A DNA stretch of 64,000 bases. Source: Candidatus Saccharimonadota bacterium (lineage in GTDB: Bacteria; Patescibacteriota; Saccharimonadia; Saccharimonadales; Saccharimonadaceae). Below the pieces are notes generated by a model. The model was given only the letters and a program-made list of their open reading frames with translations, made no database searches and was not told the origin of the DNA. The number at the start of each line of letters is the position of its first letter. The first letter of the stretch is position 1. This document shows, in pieces, positions 1 to 6,757 of the stretch. The DNA is taken from positions 1 through 64,000 of the forward strand of contig WQWN01000001.1 in the NCBI GenBank assembly GCA_009785325.1. Reading direction: 5' to 3'. Both the position numbers and the translations under genes were made by a program.

Positions 1-41
1 ACCAGTTGGTTATATACTTAAACTCATTTACTTATAAACGT

Positions 42-77
42 ACTGGGCTTATGCCCCAGTGTCGTTCAATTAACGAC
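42..77. repeat. Two adjacent small inverted repeats
   Basis: ACTGGG (42-47) pairs with CCCAGT (55-60), and GTCGTT (61-66) pairs with AACGAC (72-77). No T-run follows on either strand, so this is not a clear intrinsic terminator. It may be the end of an upstream transcript unit. I see no gene in bases 1-135. Confidence 0.35.
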
Positions 78-135
78 TACTTAGATTGTAGCATAAACGG
101 GATAGAATGTCAAGGAGGGGGTGATTTGGGGGGGA

Positions 136-164
136 TTGACGAGGTGGGTTAAGTTTTGTAAAAT
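136..164 (+). promoter_or_regulatory. Sigma70-type promoter upstream of infA
   Basis: TTGACG (136-141), a 17-nt spacer and TAAAAT (159-164) predict a start near 171. About 20 nt later the small stem GCCGA (189-193)/TCGGC (201-205) is followed by TTTTT at 211-215. Transcripts from here may end early as a short RNA or read on into infA. Confidence 0.5.
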
Positions 165-227
165 TAGGGGGTAAAAAGCGAGAGCTTTGCCGACGAGGTT
201 TCGGCTAGGGTTTTTGCGGGTTATCTC

Positions 228-256
228 TTTACTTTTGATCTGAGGTGGGGTATAAT
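228..256 (+). promoter_or_regulatory. infA proximal promoter
   Basis: TTTACT (228-233), a 17-nt spacer and TATAAT (251-256). The hexamer ends 13 nt before the infA ATG at 270, so the 5' leader would be only about six nucleotides. Confidence 0.6.
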
Positions 257-269
257 GGTTTGGTAATTT

Positions 270-494
270 ATGGCCAATCAGAAGGAAGTAATCAAACTGA
301 CGGGGAAGGTGACTGAACAGTTGCCTAGTATGCAGTTTCGAGTCGAGCTGGAGAATGGGCATACAATTATCGCTCACATGTCGGGGAAAATGCGCAAGCA
401 TTATATCCGCCTCGTGCCGGGCGATAGAGTCGAGGTTGAGTTGACCCCCTACGATCTTACGAAGGGCAGAATCAGCTTTAGACTCAGAGATTAG
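270..494 (+). CDS. infA: Translation initiation factor IF-1
   Basis: The 74-residue product has the standard IF-1 length and reads as a single OB fold, with the family landmarks [11 protein letters not shown] near the start, [23 protein letters not shown] in the middle and YDLTKGRI toward the end. IF-1 occupies the A site of the 30S subunit during initiation. The ATG lies just behind a TATAAT box with no strong Shine-Dalgarno site, so its mRNA would have an extremely short leader. It opens the ribosomal protein/rpoA operon, with rpmJ 81 nt downstream. Confidence 0.96.
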   Translation: MANQKEVIKLTGKVTEQLPSMQFRVELENGHTIIAHMSGKMRKHYIRLVPGDRVEVELTPYDLTKGRISFRLRD

Positions 495-575
495 GTATTT
501 GTCGTCACAAATTAGCTTAGGCATTTTTGACGGTAGATATCTGGGATATCAAACTAACATAGGAGATTTGAATAC

Positions 576-695
576 GTGAAAGTTCGTGCAAGCGTAAAAA
601 AAATCGACGAAAAGAATGACAAGTTGGTGCGCCGCAAAGGTCGCCTCTATGTTATTAACAAGAAAAAACCTAAGAATAAGCAAAGGCAGGGTTAA
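576..695 (+). CDS. rpmJ: 50S ribosomal protein bL36, zinc-free form
   Basis: This 39-codon gene starts with GTG, preceded by AGGAG at 561-565. The start [10 protein letters not shown] and the end KNKQRQG are diagnostic of bL36. The usual zinc-ribbon ligands are gone: where typical bL36 has CEKC and a later Cys/His pair, this protein has DEKN and NKKKPK. It therefore belongs to the C-minus class that does not bind zinc. It lies between infA and rpsM, the standard position. bL33 and uS4 in this window are cysteine-free in the same way. Confidence 0.93.
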   Translation: MKVRASVKKIDEKNDKLVRRKGRLYVINKKKPKNKQRQG

Positions 696-697
696 GA

Positions 698-1084
698 ATG
701 GCTAGAATTGCGGGTGTAACACTCCCCAACGACAAGCAGGTCTGGATTGCGTTGACGTACGTATACGGAATCGGCAGGACAACTGCGAAGTCAATCCTTG
801 CGGCGGCGAAAATAGAGCCGACCACTCGGGTGAAAGATCTCACCGAGGCTGATGAGCAGAAGCTCAATGACATTATTTCCAACCAGTATATGGTGGAGGG
901 AAATCTACGTCGCCTCGTGACCAATAATATCAAGCGAATTAAGGATATTAATTCGTATAAAGGTTTGCGCCACAAAGCAGGTCTACCTGTAAATGGTCAA
1001 CGTACTCGAACGAATGCACGAACACGTAAGGGTAGGGCGATCGCGGTCGGTGGAGCGCAGCCAAAGGCGGCAAGTAAGACGTAG
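698..1084 (+). CDS. rpsM: 30S ribosomal protein uS13
   Basis: The 128-residue product begins [15 protein letters not shown] and contains the helix-two-turn-helix region ([12 protein letters not shown]) and the basic tail motif [13 protein letters not shown] that reaches the P-site tRNA and the subunit bridges. Length and motifs are normal for uS13 apart from a slightly longer C-terminus. It starts 2 nt after the rpmJ stop and is followed 7 nt later by rpsK, in the conserved rpmJ-rpsM-rpsK-rpsD-rpoA-rplQ order. Confidence 0.97.
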   Translation: MARIAGVTLPNDKQVWIALTYVYGIGRTTAKSILAAAKIEPTTRVKDLTEADEQKLNDIISNQYMVEGNLRRLVTNNIKRIKDINSYKGLRHKAGLPVNGQRTRTNARTRKGRAIAVGGAQPKAASKT

Positions 1085-1091
1085 GAAAATT

Positions 1092-1538
1092 ATGGCTGAA
1101 GAAATTAAGAACACACCAGAAGAAGTAGTAGCTGAAGTTTCAACTGAGGCGGTTAAGGTTCCGAAAGCGAAGTCGAAGAAGAAGCGATCTGTGCCAGCTG
1201 GTCAGATGCATATTAAGTCGACTTTTAACAATACGATTATTACTTTTACAGACAAGAGTGGCGCCGTACTAACAAGTGCGAGTGCTGGAGCTTGTGGTTT
1301 TCGTGGAAGTAAAAAAGGTACGGCATATGCTGCACAGGTAGCTGCAGAAAAGGCTGCTGAGGCTGCGAAAACACAATACGGAATGAATGCGGTAGATATT
1401 TTCGTGAAAGGAATTGGTCTAGGGCGCGACTCTGCAGTACGCGCAGCTGGAGCAAACGGGATGACTGTAAATAGTATTAGGGACGTAACAGCGCTGCCAC
1501 ATGGTGGCGTGCGTCCGAAAGGCGAGAGGACACCGTAA
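1092..1538 (+). CDS. rpsK: 30S ribosomal protein uS11 with extended N-terminus
   Basis: The 148-residue uS11 has the family core from about residue 35 (GQMHIKSTFNNTIITFTD, later GLGRDSAVRAAG and DVTALPHGGVRPKG), which binds 16S rRNA at the platform. About 34 residues rich in Glu, Val and Lys precede it, longer than the short tail of most bacteria. The reading frame stays open upstream into rpsM, but ATG 1092 (MAEEIKN), 7 nt after the rpsM stop, is the sensible start. The stop overlaps the rpsD start in TAATG, implying translational coupling. Confidence 0.95.
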   Translation: MAEEIKNTPEEVVAEVSTEAVKVPKAKSKKKRSVPAGQMHIKSTFNNTIITFTDKSGAVLTSASAGACGFRGSKKGTAYAAQVAAEKAAEAAKTQYGMNAVDIFVKGIGLGRDSAVRAAGANGMTVNSIRDVTALPHGGVRPKGERTP

Positions 1539-2155
1539 TGGCTAGAGATATGCAACCAATAGTGAAACAGAGCCGACGAGAAGGTTACGCTCTGCATCCA
1601 AAAGCGCATAAGATTATGGCGCGAAAATCCAACCCACCTGGACAACATGGTGGTGGCAGGATGGGGAAACCGAGTTTGTATCTGACGCAGCTACGTGAAA
1701 AGCAAAAGACTCGCCGTATCTATGGACTGCTGGAGAAGCAGTTTGCGAAATTGATGAGCGAAGCTACTAGAGCGCCAGGACTAACTGGTGAGAATCTTTT
1801 GACTTACCTAGAGCAGCGAGCTGATAACGTAGTTTATCGTGCAGGGTTTGCGGTGAGTCGACGGGCTGCGAGACAGCTAGTGAGTCACGGGCATTTTCAC
1901 CTGAACGGACGAAGGATTGATATCCCGTCAATTCGAATGAAGCCCGGTGACAAGCTAGAAGTGCGAGAAAAGAGTCAGAAATCTGAATACTTCAAGAACC
2001 TGAACGATGTCGTAGGAAATACTTCCCAGCAAGTTTTGAGCTGGATGAAGAGCGACCCAAAGAAGATGACGATCGAAGTCACAGGGTTGCCGAAGCGAGA
2101 AGAGGCTGAGGTGGGTATAAATGAGCAATTAATCGTTGAGTTTTACTCACGGTAA
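1538..2155 (+). CDS. rpsD: 30S ribosomal protein uS4, zinc-free form
   Basis: The 205-residue uS4 has the N-terminal RNA-binding region (MARKSNPPGQHGGG, KQKTRRIYGLLEKQF) and a C-terminal S4 domain (LEQRADNVVYRAGFAVSRRAARQLVSHGHF). It nucleates assembly of the 16S 5' domain. It contains no cysteine at all, so the N-terminal zinc knuckle of many S4 proteins is absent. The start overlaps the rpsK stop by one base. rpoA follows after 12 nt behind AAAGGAGG. S4 can act as an operon repressor in other bacteria; I see no obvious S4 pseudoknot here. Confidence 0.97.
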   Translation: MARDMQPIVKQSRREGYALHPKAHKIMARKSNPPGQHGGGRMGKPSLYLTQLREKQKTRRIYGLLEKQFAKLMSEATRAPGLTGENLLTYLEQRADNVVYRAGFAVSRRAARQLVSHGHFHLNGRRIDIPSIRMKPGDKLEVREKSQKSEYFKNLNDVVGNTSQQVLSWMKSDPKKMTIEVTGLPKREEAEVGINEQLIVEFYSR

Positions 2156-2167
2156 AGGAGGAAATAT

Positions 2168-3091
2168 ATGACAAAAGTTATTCATAATCCAACATTAGCC
2201 GAGGTGATAGAGCAAGACGACAGGAATGCAACGTTTGTTATTAAGCCGCTCTACTACGGGTATGGAAATACATTAGGAAACAGCTTGCGCCGAGTGCTGC
2301 TCTCGAGTATTAAGGGTGCGGCGATCGTAGCGTTCAAGATAGAAGGTGTAACACATGAATTTACGGCAATTGACGGAATTAAAGAAGACGCTGTGGAGAT
2401 TATGCTACGGCTTAAAAACGTAAAGATCAAATCCTACTCTGACGAACCTGTAGAGCTGCGGCTCGAGAAAAAAGGTGCGGGCGTAGTGACAGCTGGAGAT
2501 ATTAAAACTACAGCTGATATCGAGATTTCGAATCCTGATCAGGAAATTTGTACGATTGATGACCCAAAGAAAGCTTTAGTTATGGATCTAGTCGTAGACA
2601 CTGGTCGTGGATACTACACAATTGAACAAGCAAGTGAAGGTAGGATTCATAGCGATATGATTGCACTGGATGCGATGTTTAGTCCTGTGATGCGCGTGCG
2701 CTATAAGGTAGAAAATACTCGTGTCGGGCAAGACGCAAACTTGCAGCAATTGGAACTGTCGATCATGACAGACGGTTCGATGACACCAAAGGAAGCTTTT
2801 GAGGAAGCTGCCGCTATCCTTGTGAATCAGTATACGGCGCTAGCGGGTAGTACAGTTGTGGAAGCCGCACCAACACCAGGAATTGAAGTTGCTGGTGATG
2901 ACGGTGGATTAATGACACCTATTGAAGATTTGAACCTGACAGCCAGGACGGCAAATGCGCTAGTGAATAATGATATTCGTACAGTGCGTGACCTCGTAAC
3001 TCTGTCAGAACAAGATCTGAAAGAACTAAAAGGCTTCGGATCAAAGGCGTTGGATGAGGTGAAAGAAAAATTAGCGGAGTTGAATATTTAA
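2168..3091 (+). CDS. rpoA: DNA-directed RNA polymerase subunit alpha
   Basis: The 307-residue alpha subunit has an N-terminal dimerisation domain (about 1-230; GYGNTLGNSLRRVLLSSIKGAAI, DLVVDTGRGYY) and a C-terminal helix-hairpin-helix domain (about 245-305; NALVNNDIRTVRDLVTLS, LKGFGSKALDEVKEKL). The latter contacts UP elements and activators. The length is slightly short of the roughly 315-330 typical of bacteria. It has one of the best Shine-Dalgarno sites in the window (AAAGGAGG, 2155-2162). Its position in the S13-S11-S4-alpha-L17 operon is canonical, with rplQ one base downstream. Confidence 0.98.
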   Translation: MTKVIHNPTLAEVIEQDDRNATFVIKPLYYGYGNTLGNSLRRVLLSSIKGAAIVAFKIEGVTHEFTAIDGIKEDAVEIMLRLKNVKIKSYSDEPVELRLEKKGAGVVTAGDIKTTADIEISNPDQEICTIDDPKKALVMDLVVDTGRGYYTIEQASEGRIHSDMIALDAMFSPVMRVRYKVENTRVGQDANLQQLELSIMTDGSMTPKEAFEEAAAILVNQYTALAGSTVVEAAPTPGIEVAGDDGGLMTPIEDLNLTARTANALVNNDIRTVRDLVTLSEQDLKELKGFGSKALDEVKEKLAELNI

Positions 3092-3092
3092 T

Positions 3093-3551
3093 ATGCACAG
3101 ACATGGATATAAGGGACGAAAGTTCGGTCGGGAAACTGACCAGCGTCGTGCGCTGATGCGTGGTCTGATGCGTGCGCTGGTGGTGAGCCGCGAGATCGAG
3201 ACTACAGAGGCGAAAGCGAAAGAACTGAGGCGTCCGATGGAGAAATTAATTACACTTGCTCGGAAAGGTGGATTGGCGAATCGAAGGCTTGTGATTGCTC
3301 GGATGAATGATATCGAGGTGGCGAATATGTTGATCGAGGAGATCGCACCAAAACTAAAACGAGATAGCGGCTATTTGAGAATTGAGCGGACGCGACTTCG
3401 CGTAGGTGATAATGCGCAAATGGCGAGGATTAGCTTTGTGGATGACGTGAAGGTCGTTGAGGCTGAAATCGTCAAGAAGGCGAATTCCTCCGAAAAGCCT
3501 GGCGAGAAAAAAGCTGCAAAAAAGCCAGTTGAGAAGAAGGAGACGAAGTAA
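3093..3551 (+). CDS. rplQ: 50S ribosomal protein bL17
   Basis: The 152-residue bL17 begins MHRHGYKGRKFGRETDQRRALMRGL, followed by the ETTEAKAKELRRPMEKLITLARKG region that identifies the family, near the exit tunnel of the large subunit. The last 25-30 residues are a Lys/Glu/Ala-rich tail beyond the usual roughly 116-residue core. It starts 1 nt after rpoA, and its TAA overlaps the rplM ATG, so expression is probably coupled in both directions. Confidence 0.97.
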   Translation: MHRHGYKGRKFGRETDQRRALMRGLMRALVVSREIETTEAKAKELRRPMEKLITLARKGGLANRRLVIARMNDIEVANMLIEEIAPKLKRDSGYLRIERTRLRVGDNAQMARISFVDDVKVVEAEIVKKANSSEKPGEKKAAKKPVEKKETK

Positions 3552-3994
3552 TGAAGGGTATGAGGAAGACGTTTTCGCAGAAGCCGGCAGATGTAACCCG
3601 TGAATGGTTCTTGGTGGACGCTAGCGAAGCGCCACTGGGTCGTATGGCGGTAGTTGTCGCTGACAAGCTATCTGGCAAGAGTAAGATTACCTTTACTCCG
3701 CACGTAGATGGCGGTGATTATGTAGTAGTTATTAATGCTGGAAAAGTTATGACAACAGGCGACAAAGAGCGCAGCAAGTCATATCACCACCACAGTGGAT
3801 ATATCGGCGGATTACGAAGTTTGAGGCTGGAAGAGGTGAAAGAAAAACAACCTGAACGTATAGTAATTGAAGCTGTAAAGGGAATGTTGCCGAAGAATAA
3901 ATTGGTCGATGGAAGATTGGCGAGGCTGAAAGTTTTTGCCAGTGAAGAGCATGCGCACACAGCGCAGACCCCTAAGAAATTGGAGATTAAGTAA
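3551..3994 (+). CDS. rplM: 50S ribosomal protein uL13
   Basis: The 147-residue uL13 has the landmarks EWFLVDASEAPLGRMA, KITFTPHVDGGDYVVVINA, YHHHSGYIGGLR and AVKGMLPKNKLVDGRLARLKVF, typical of this early-assembling 50S protein. A start at 3551 overlaps the rplQ stop by one base. A second in-frame Met three codons later (MRKTFSQK) could also be used. rplM and rpsI are normally adjacent, and here they follow directly on the rpoA operon. Confidence 0.97.
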   Translation: MKGMRKTFSQKPADVTREWFLVDASEAPLGRMAVVVADKLSGKSKITFTPHVDGGDYVVVINAGKVMTTGDKERSKSYHHHSGYIGGLRSLRLEEVKEKQPERIVIEAVKGMLPKNKLVDGRLARLKVFASEEHAHTAQTPKKLEIK

Positions 3995-4395
3995 TGGCTA
4001 TAAAAGCGAAATACACATATGGGCTAGGGCGACGCAAGAGTGCGACGGCTCGGGTGCGACTTCTAAAGGGTAAAGGTGAAATCACAATCAATGGCAAAAC
4101 TGCAGAGGAGTATCTGAGTGGGAACAAAACTCTACTTGCTGAAGTGACTGATCCGCTGGCGCTCGTCGGGAAGCAGAAAGAATATGATGTTTCTGTGAAA
4201 GTTGACGGTGGCGGTCTAGCTGGACAAGTAGATGCGATTAAACTTGCAATTTCGAAGGCAGTGACGACTGAAGCGTCTGACTTACGACCTGTTCTGAAGA
4301 AAGCAGGATTATTAAAGCGCGATCCGCGCGAAAAAGAGCGAAAGAAGTACGGACTTCGATCAGCTCGAAAGAAAGAACAGTTCTCAAAGCGTTAA
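3994..4395 (+). CDS. rpsI: 30S ribosomal protein uS9
   Basis: The 133-residue uS9 contains YGLGRRKSATARVRLLKGKGEITING near the start and ends in the basic tail KKYGLRSARKKEQFSKR, whose terminal Lys-Arg contacts tRNA in the P site. The length is normal. The start overlaps the rplM stop in TAATG. It is the last gene of the operon, followed about 20 nt later by an intrinsic terminator. Confidence 0.97.
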   Translation: MAIKAKYTYGLGRRKSATARVRLLKGKGEITINGKTAEEYLSGNKTLLAEVTDPLALVGKQKEYDVSVKVDGGGLAGQVDAIKLAISKAVTTEASDLRPVLKKAGLLKRDPREKERKKYGLRSARKKEQFSKR

Positions 4396-4413
4396 TCATT
4401 CGAAGGATTTTCA

Positions 4414-4446
4414 CGAAAAGAGGGGTTTTGGCCTCTCTTTTTGGTT
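4414..4446 (+). terminator. Intrinsic terminator after rpsI
   Basis: A stem built on AGAGG/CCTCT around GGTTTTGG is followed by a T-rich run (4438-4449). It ends the nine-gene infA-rpsI operon. Confidence 0.8.
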
Positions 4447-4452
4447 TTTGTA

Positions 4453-4481
4453 TTTTACTGAGAAAATGCTCATGTTATAAT
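4453..4481 (+). promoter_or_regulatory. ald promoter
   Basis: TTTTAC (4453-4458), a 17-nt spacer and TATAAT (4476-4481), the latter preceded by an extended TGT. Unlike most promoters here it leaves a leader of about 40 nt with GGAG ahead of ald. Confidence 0.6.
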
Positions 4482-4526
4482 GCGGGGAGCGGGCTTGACC
4501 TGAATTGATTTAATGGAGACAAACAC

Positions 4527-5645
4527 ATGAGAATTGGCTGCGTGAAGGAGATTAAGAATCATGAATATCGTGTAGGGATGACACCGGGGGCAGCGAAGGA
4601 ATATGTGAAGGCGGGACATGAGGTTTTTGTACAGGCGGGGGCTGGGATAGGATCGGAAATAGCGGACGGTGAATATGAAGCGGTAGGTGTGAATATTTTG
4701 GGTAGTGCGGAGGAAGTCTGGGGTGTAGCCGAGATGATTGTGAAAGTAAAGGAGCCGTTACCGACTGAATATGACTTAATGCGAGAAGGGCAGATTCTGT
4801 ACACGTATTTTCACTTTGCGGCGTCGGAGGAGTTGACGAGGGTTTGTTTGGAGAAGAAGATTATTGCGGTGGCGTATGAGACTATGGTGGGAGAGGATGG
4901 TAGCTTGCCACTCCTCAAGCCGATGAGTGAAGTCGCGGGGAGTATGGCACCGCTAATGGGGGCGTATTATCTGATGAAGTCGCAAGGTGGGCGCGGAGTT
5001 TTGGCGACGGGTGTGCCAGGGGTATTACCTGCGAATGTAGTAGTATTTGGCGGAGGTGTGGTAGGGCGGTGTGCTGCGCAAGTAGCGGCAGGGATGGGGG
5101 CAAAAGTTACTGTACTGGATACAAATTTGAGAGTTTTGACGAACTTAGGTGAAATAATGCCTGCGAATGTATTTACGCGATATAGTGACGCGGGTGCAGT
5201 GGAGGAGGTGATACGAGAGGCGGATATAGTAGTAGGGGCAGTGTTGTTGCATGGAGCAAAGGCACCGAAACTGGTGACGAGAGAGCAGCTGAAGACTATG
5301 AAGCATGGAGCGGTGATCGTGGATGTAGCGATCGATCAAGGTGGGTGTTTTGAGACGAGTAGAGCGACTACGCACTCAGAGCCGATTTATGAAGAAGAGG
5401 GGGTGGTGCATTATTGTGTGGCAAATATGCCGGGGGCGTATGCGAGAACTTCGACGATTGCACTAGGAAATGCAACATTGGAATATGGACTGGAGATTGC
5501 GGGACGTGGGATAGCGGAGGCAATCAGGAGTAGTAGGACGGTGGCGACTGGAGTGAATACGTATTGGGGGAGGATTACCTACTGGGCGGTAGCAGAGGCG
5601 TTTGGGATGACAGATAGTTATACTGATTTATACGAGATGGTTTAG
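4527..5645 (+). CDS. ald: Alanine dehydrogenase
   Basis: The 372-residue product matches NAD-dependent alanine dehydrogenase in length and motifs. It has MRIGCVKEIKNHEYRVGMTP at the N-terminus, the substrate-site KVKEP and TYFHFA (Lys and His), a Rossmann glycine cluster VVVFGGGVVGRCAAQVA, and VDVAIDQGG carrying the catalytic Asp. It interconverts alanine and pyruvate plus ammonium in the cytoplasm, linking amino-acid breakdown and nitrogen to central carbon. It appears monocistronic: terminator and promoter upstream, and a new leaderless promoter 37 nt after the stop. GGAG at about 4514 supports the ATG. Confidence 0.95.
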   Translation: MRIGCVKEIKNHEYRVGMTPGAAKEYVKAGHEVFVQAGAGIGSEIADGEYEAVGVNILGSAEEVWGVAEMIVKVKEPLPTEYDLMREGQILYTYFHFAASEELTRVCLEKKIIAVAYETMVGEDGSLPLLKPMSEVAGSMAPLMGAYYLMKSQGGRGVLATGVPGVLPANVVVFGGGVVGRCAAQVAAGMGAKVTVLDTNLRVLTNLGEIMPANVFTRYSDAGAVEEVIREADIVVGAVLLHGAKAPKLVTREQLKTMKHGAVIVDVAIDQGGCFETSRATTHSEPIYEEEGVVHYCVANMPGAYARTSTIALGNATLEYGLEIAGRGIAEAIRSSRTVATGVNTYWGRITYWAVAEAFGMTDSYTDLYEMV

Positions 5646-5681
5646 GTTTTGGTGGCGGATGGGGTGATTGGAGTGTCGTGT

Positions 5682-5687
5682 TATAAT
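5682..5687 (+). promoter_or_regulatory. Extended -10 of a leaderless promoter
   Basis: TATAAT preceded by TGT. The ATG at 5695 lies 7 nt past the hexamer, where transcription should begin. Confidence 0.6.
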
Positions 5688-5694
5688 TTATGGA

Positions 5695-6600
5695 ATGGCG
5701 AAGAGGAAAAAGACGAATAAAGGGGCGCATGAGGGGCGTATTCTTGCTATGGATGAAAGGAAGGTGCGAAGGCGGGCGGTGAGGCGAGAGCGGAAGTGGC
5801 AAGAGAGAGAGGAAGAAAAAGAGCGGCTGCGTGAAGAGAAGCGGAAGAGCCGGACGCCGTTCCAGAAGTGGTGGCGGAGAGTGGCGGTTGTTGTGGGGAT
5901 TCTGGCGGTTGTGTACGGTGGAATGATGGGGTGGGCAGTTTGGAATATGTGGGCGGACGAAATGGCGCTGAGGCGGATTCATGATGAGTTGTTTGCGGCG
6001 ACGCTGGTGGAAGAGGTGATGAGCGAAGTTGACGGGGTAGCGGTGGCGTTTTTGAATGTTGAATTTGAATATCTATGGATGATTAATGCTGATACTGTGG
6101 GATGGCTGAGGTTCGGGGGGGTTGATTTCCCAGTGGTACTGGGGATAGATAACGAGACGTATCTGGAATGGGGATTTGATGGGTTGGCGAATGAGCGAGG
6201 GGCGATCTTTATGGACTATCGGCACGATGGGTGGGATGCGCAAAATACGGTGATTTATGGATACAGGCGCGGGGACGGGCAGGATGGGTTTGGACCGCTG
6301 GAGAGGTTGTTCGGTAGCGAGCTGGATGGGGAGCTGGTGAGGATTAGTACGCCGTGGGAGAATTTGGTTTTTGAGGTTTTTGCGGTGTACGAGACGAGGG
6401 ATTTTGAGGCGAGGATAGAGTTCGAGGAGGGGGAGTTTATGGAGTTTGTGAGTGAGGTGAAGGAGCGGAATTTTCGGAATTTCGGGGTGAGTGTGAGTGA
6501 GGAAGATAGGATTTTGACACTGGTGACGCACTCAGGGGTGGGTGGAGTGCGCGAGAGGACTGTGGTTTATGCGAGGCTGGTGGCGAGCCGGGAGAGATGA
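5695..6600 (+). CDS. Sortase B-like pseudoenzyme, membrane anchored
   Basis: The 301-residue product has a very basic N-terminal region (about 1-60), one membrane anchor (about 62-86) and an extracellular sortase-B-like domain (about 125-300; NADTVGWLRF, PVVLGIDNETYLEWGFDG, GAIFMDYR, RTVVYARL). In active class B enzymes IYGH supplies the catalytic His and TLSTC the Cys. Here they read IYGY (Tyr190) and TLVTH (His279), while the Arg of the triad (Arg288) is kept. Transpeptidation should therefore be impossible. It may bind a sorting signal or partner without cleaving it. The start was chosen from the leaderless promoter; an in-frame ATG at 5668 lies upstream of the -10 box. Confidence 0.85.
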   Translation: MAKRKKTNKGAHEGRILAMDERKVRRRAVRRERKWQEREEEKERLREEKRKSRTPFQKWWRRVAVVVGILAVVYGGMMGWAVWNMWADEMALRRIHDELFAATLVEEVMSEVDGVAVAFLNVEFEYLWMINADTVGWLRFGGVDFPVVLGIDNETYLEWGFDGLANERGAIFMDYRHDGWDAQNTVIYGYRRGDGQDGFGPLERLFGSELDGELVRISTPWENLVFEVFAVYETRDFEARIEFEEGEFMEFVSEVKERNFRNFGVSVSEEDRILTLVTHSGVGGVRERTVVYARLVASRER

Positions 6601-6658
6601 CAAAAGCTTGATAGCGGAGAGTACTGAGATTGGGAGAGTTTAGAAACCTAGAGCGTGA

Positions 6659-6664
6659 TATAAT
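6659..6664 (+). promoter_or_regulatory. Extended -10 for the trpS leader
   Basis: TATAAT preceded by TGA. The leader ATG at 6671 begins 6 nt after the hexamer, the spacing seen at other leaderless starts in this window. No strong -35 is visible. Confidence 0.6.
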
Positions 6665-6670
6665 GGCGAT

Positions 6671-6742
6671 ATGAAGATTGGTGATTTTGCGAGTCTGAGG
6701 TGGCGGTGGCGTTTTTGGATATTGGACGATGCTAACTACTAA
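6671..6742 (+). CDS. Trp-rich leader peptide upstream of trpS
   Basis: This 23-codon ORF starts exactly where a leaderless transcript would begin. It holds three Trp codons in six (motif RWRWRFW, W11, W13 and W16) and ends with TAA at 6740-6742, four bases before the trpS Shine-Dalgarno site. There is no room for an intrinsic terminator between it and trpS, so classic transcription attenuation is unlikely. Ribosome position on the leader could instead control access to the trpS initiation site: stalling at Trp codons leaves it open, while a terminating ribosome would cover it. Function is inferred. Confidence 0.6.
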   Translation: MKIGDFASLRWRWRFWILDDANY

Positions 6743-6757
6743 TTGAGGAGGAATGAG

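Noticed and set aside
171-215. Small RNA between the two infA promoters
   Set aside because: A promoter and a weak hairpin with T-run exist, but the stem is only 5 bp and the T-run is 5 nt away, too weak to call an RNA gene.
993-1091. Longer uS11 starting at 993
   Set aside because: This stretch lies inside rpsM in another frame; ATG 1092 just after the rpsM stop gives a natural N-terminus.
5695-6600. UGA recoding to Gly (code 25, as in SR1/Gracilibacteria)
   Set aside because: Genes end cleanly at TGA (for example 6598-6600 and 47320-47322), conserved proteins need no in-frame TGA, and the only Trp tRNA has the CCA anticodon.
6743-6757. TTG start of trpS at 6743
   Set aside because: It overlaps the AGGAGG that serves ATG 6758.
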